In this document: piece after piece, positions 63,713-64,000 of the stretch
Layout: the number at the start of each line of letters is the position of its first letter
Position numbering within the stretch: position 1 is the stretch's first letter
Assembly (NCBI RefSeq): GCF_018873765.1
Contig: NC_057923.1
Location: forward strand, 744,001 to 808,000
DNA from: Telopea speciosissima
Lineage: Eukaryota > Streptophyta > Magnoliopsida > Proteales > Proteaceae
Direction: 5' to 3'
Length of the DNA stretch: 64,000 nt
The notes under the pieces: model-generated
The model's input: the letters and a program-made list of their open reading frames with translations, nothing else
The model's database searches: none
Told to the model about the DNA's origin: nothing
Program-made: the position numbers and the translations under genes

Positions 63713-64000
63713 ATGGGTGATACATCTGCATCTGAACTTGGTTCGGCTACCTCACAGCCTCTTCCCACTGCACCTCAAGTTGTTTATGAGAGTGTGCCTA
63801 CACAGATCTCCTTTGTAAAACTTGATGGCACCAATTATTTGGATTGGTCACACTCCGTGAGGCTGTCACTAAGAAGCAAACGGAAACTTGGGTACATTAT
63901 AGGTACCATTAAGGCTCCAGAGCCTAGCTCACCTGGCTTTGACCAATGGGAGGCCGACAATTCTACAGTCATGACATGGCTGATCTTCTTTATGACACCT
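63713..64000 (+). CDS. Copia gag N-terminus (runs off the window)
   Basis: ATG at 63713 opens a frame that stays open to the last base: MGDTSASELGSATSQPLP, then ISFVKLDGTNYLDWSHSVRL and KRKLGYIIGTIKAPEPSSP, the conserved N-terminal domain of plant copia gag (KLDGTNYxxW). No stops in 96 codons, so the element may be young. Retrotransposon, not a host gene. Confidence 0.85.
   Translation, partial: MGDTSASELGSATSQPLPTAPQVVYESVPTQISFVKLDGTNYLDWSHSVRLSLRSKRKLGYIIGTIKAPEPSSPGFDQWEADNSTVMTWLIFFMTP

Overview
This is a stretch of a nuclear plant genome, most likely from a eudicot. It is AT-rich and intron-containing, with decayed plant LTR retrotransposons (initiator-Met tRNA primer sites), plant LINE and RTE remnants, hAT and Harbinger-type MITEs, SINEs, and plant gene families (NAC, S-domain receptor kinase, box C/D snoRNA cluster with telo-box promoter). 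The species cannot be told from the sequence. Long open reading frames are scarce because most of the window is mobile or repetitive DNA.

Layout. 0.6-4.2 kb: LTR-retrotransposon-like sequence with a MITE in a TA microsatellite. 4.2-5.75 kb: hAT MITE remnant and a dead L1-type LINE (minus). 6.37-25.23 kb: the clearest protein gene, a seven-bladed WD40 protein on the plus strand. Six exons keep phase exactly (480 codons plus stop), including a 45-nt microexon, and the introns are full of TEs (hAT MITEs with perfect 8-bp TSDs, a deleted copia element, SINE, RTE LINE, copia LTR ends). Its first exon(s) were not found. 26.9-43.95 kb: a satellite array of about 365-bp monomers (about 31 copies), split by a 5,634-bp insertion (35,621-41,254). 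That insertion has perfect 31-bp terminal inverted repeats flanked by TTAA, carries a degraded Harbinger-type Myb/SANT ORF1, and contains pieces of at least three host genes: a NAC domain exon, an S-domain receptor kinase and another receptor-kinase C-terminus. It looks like a gene-capturing (Pack-type) PIF/Harbinger element.

44.4-45.2 kb is organelle-like sequence. 47.9-50.4 kb is read as a polycistronic box C/D snoRNA cluster on the minus strand, with a telo-box/site II/TATA promoter, three related snoRNAs aimed at the 18S segment AAGAACGAAAGTT, and a 0.58-kb tandem duplication carrying two copies of a snoRNA aimed at 25S ACCACAGCCAA. 50.5-54.7 kb holds MITEs and an LTR. 55.2-58.9 kb holds the last exon, and perhaps the one before it, of an unassigned minus-strand gene, separated by a hAT-type element (TSD GTTGAGAC) that has a second copy of the same family nested in it in opposite orientation, giving a roughly 1-kb-arm palindrome. 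59.4-62.56 kb is LINE debris, one piece of which is split by a complete 374-bp TRIM retrotransposon (145-bp LTRs, PBS, PPT, TSD AGTCT) and by a probable solo LTR. 62.56-64 kb is the 5' end of a Ty1/copia element (LTR, PBS, leader, start of gag) that runs off the window.

The WD40 gene and the snoRNA cluster are the two units most likely to be working host genes. Everything else of note is mobile-element biology: nested insertion, gene-fragment capture and satellite interruption. All family names come from reading the translations and motifs; no database search was possible.
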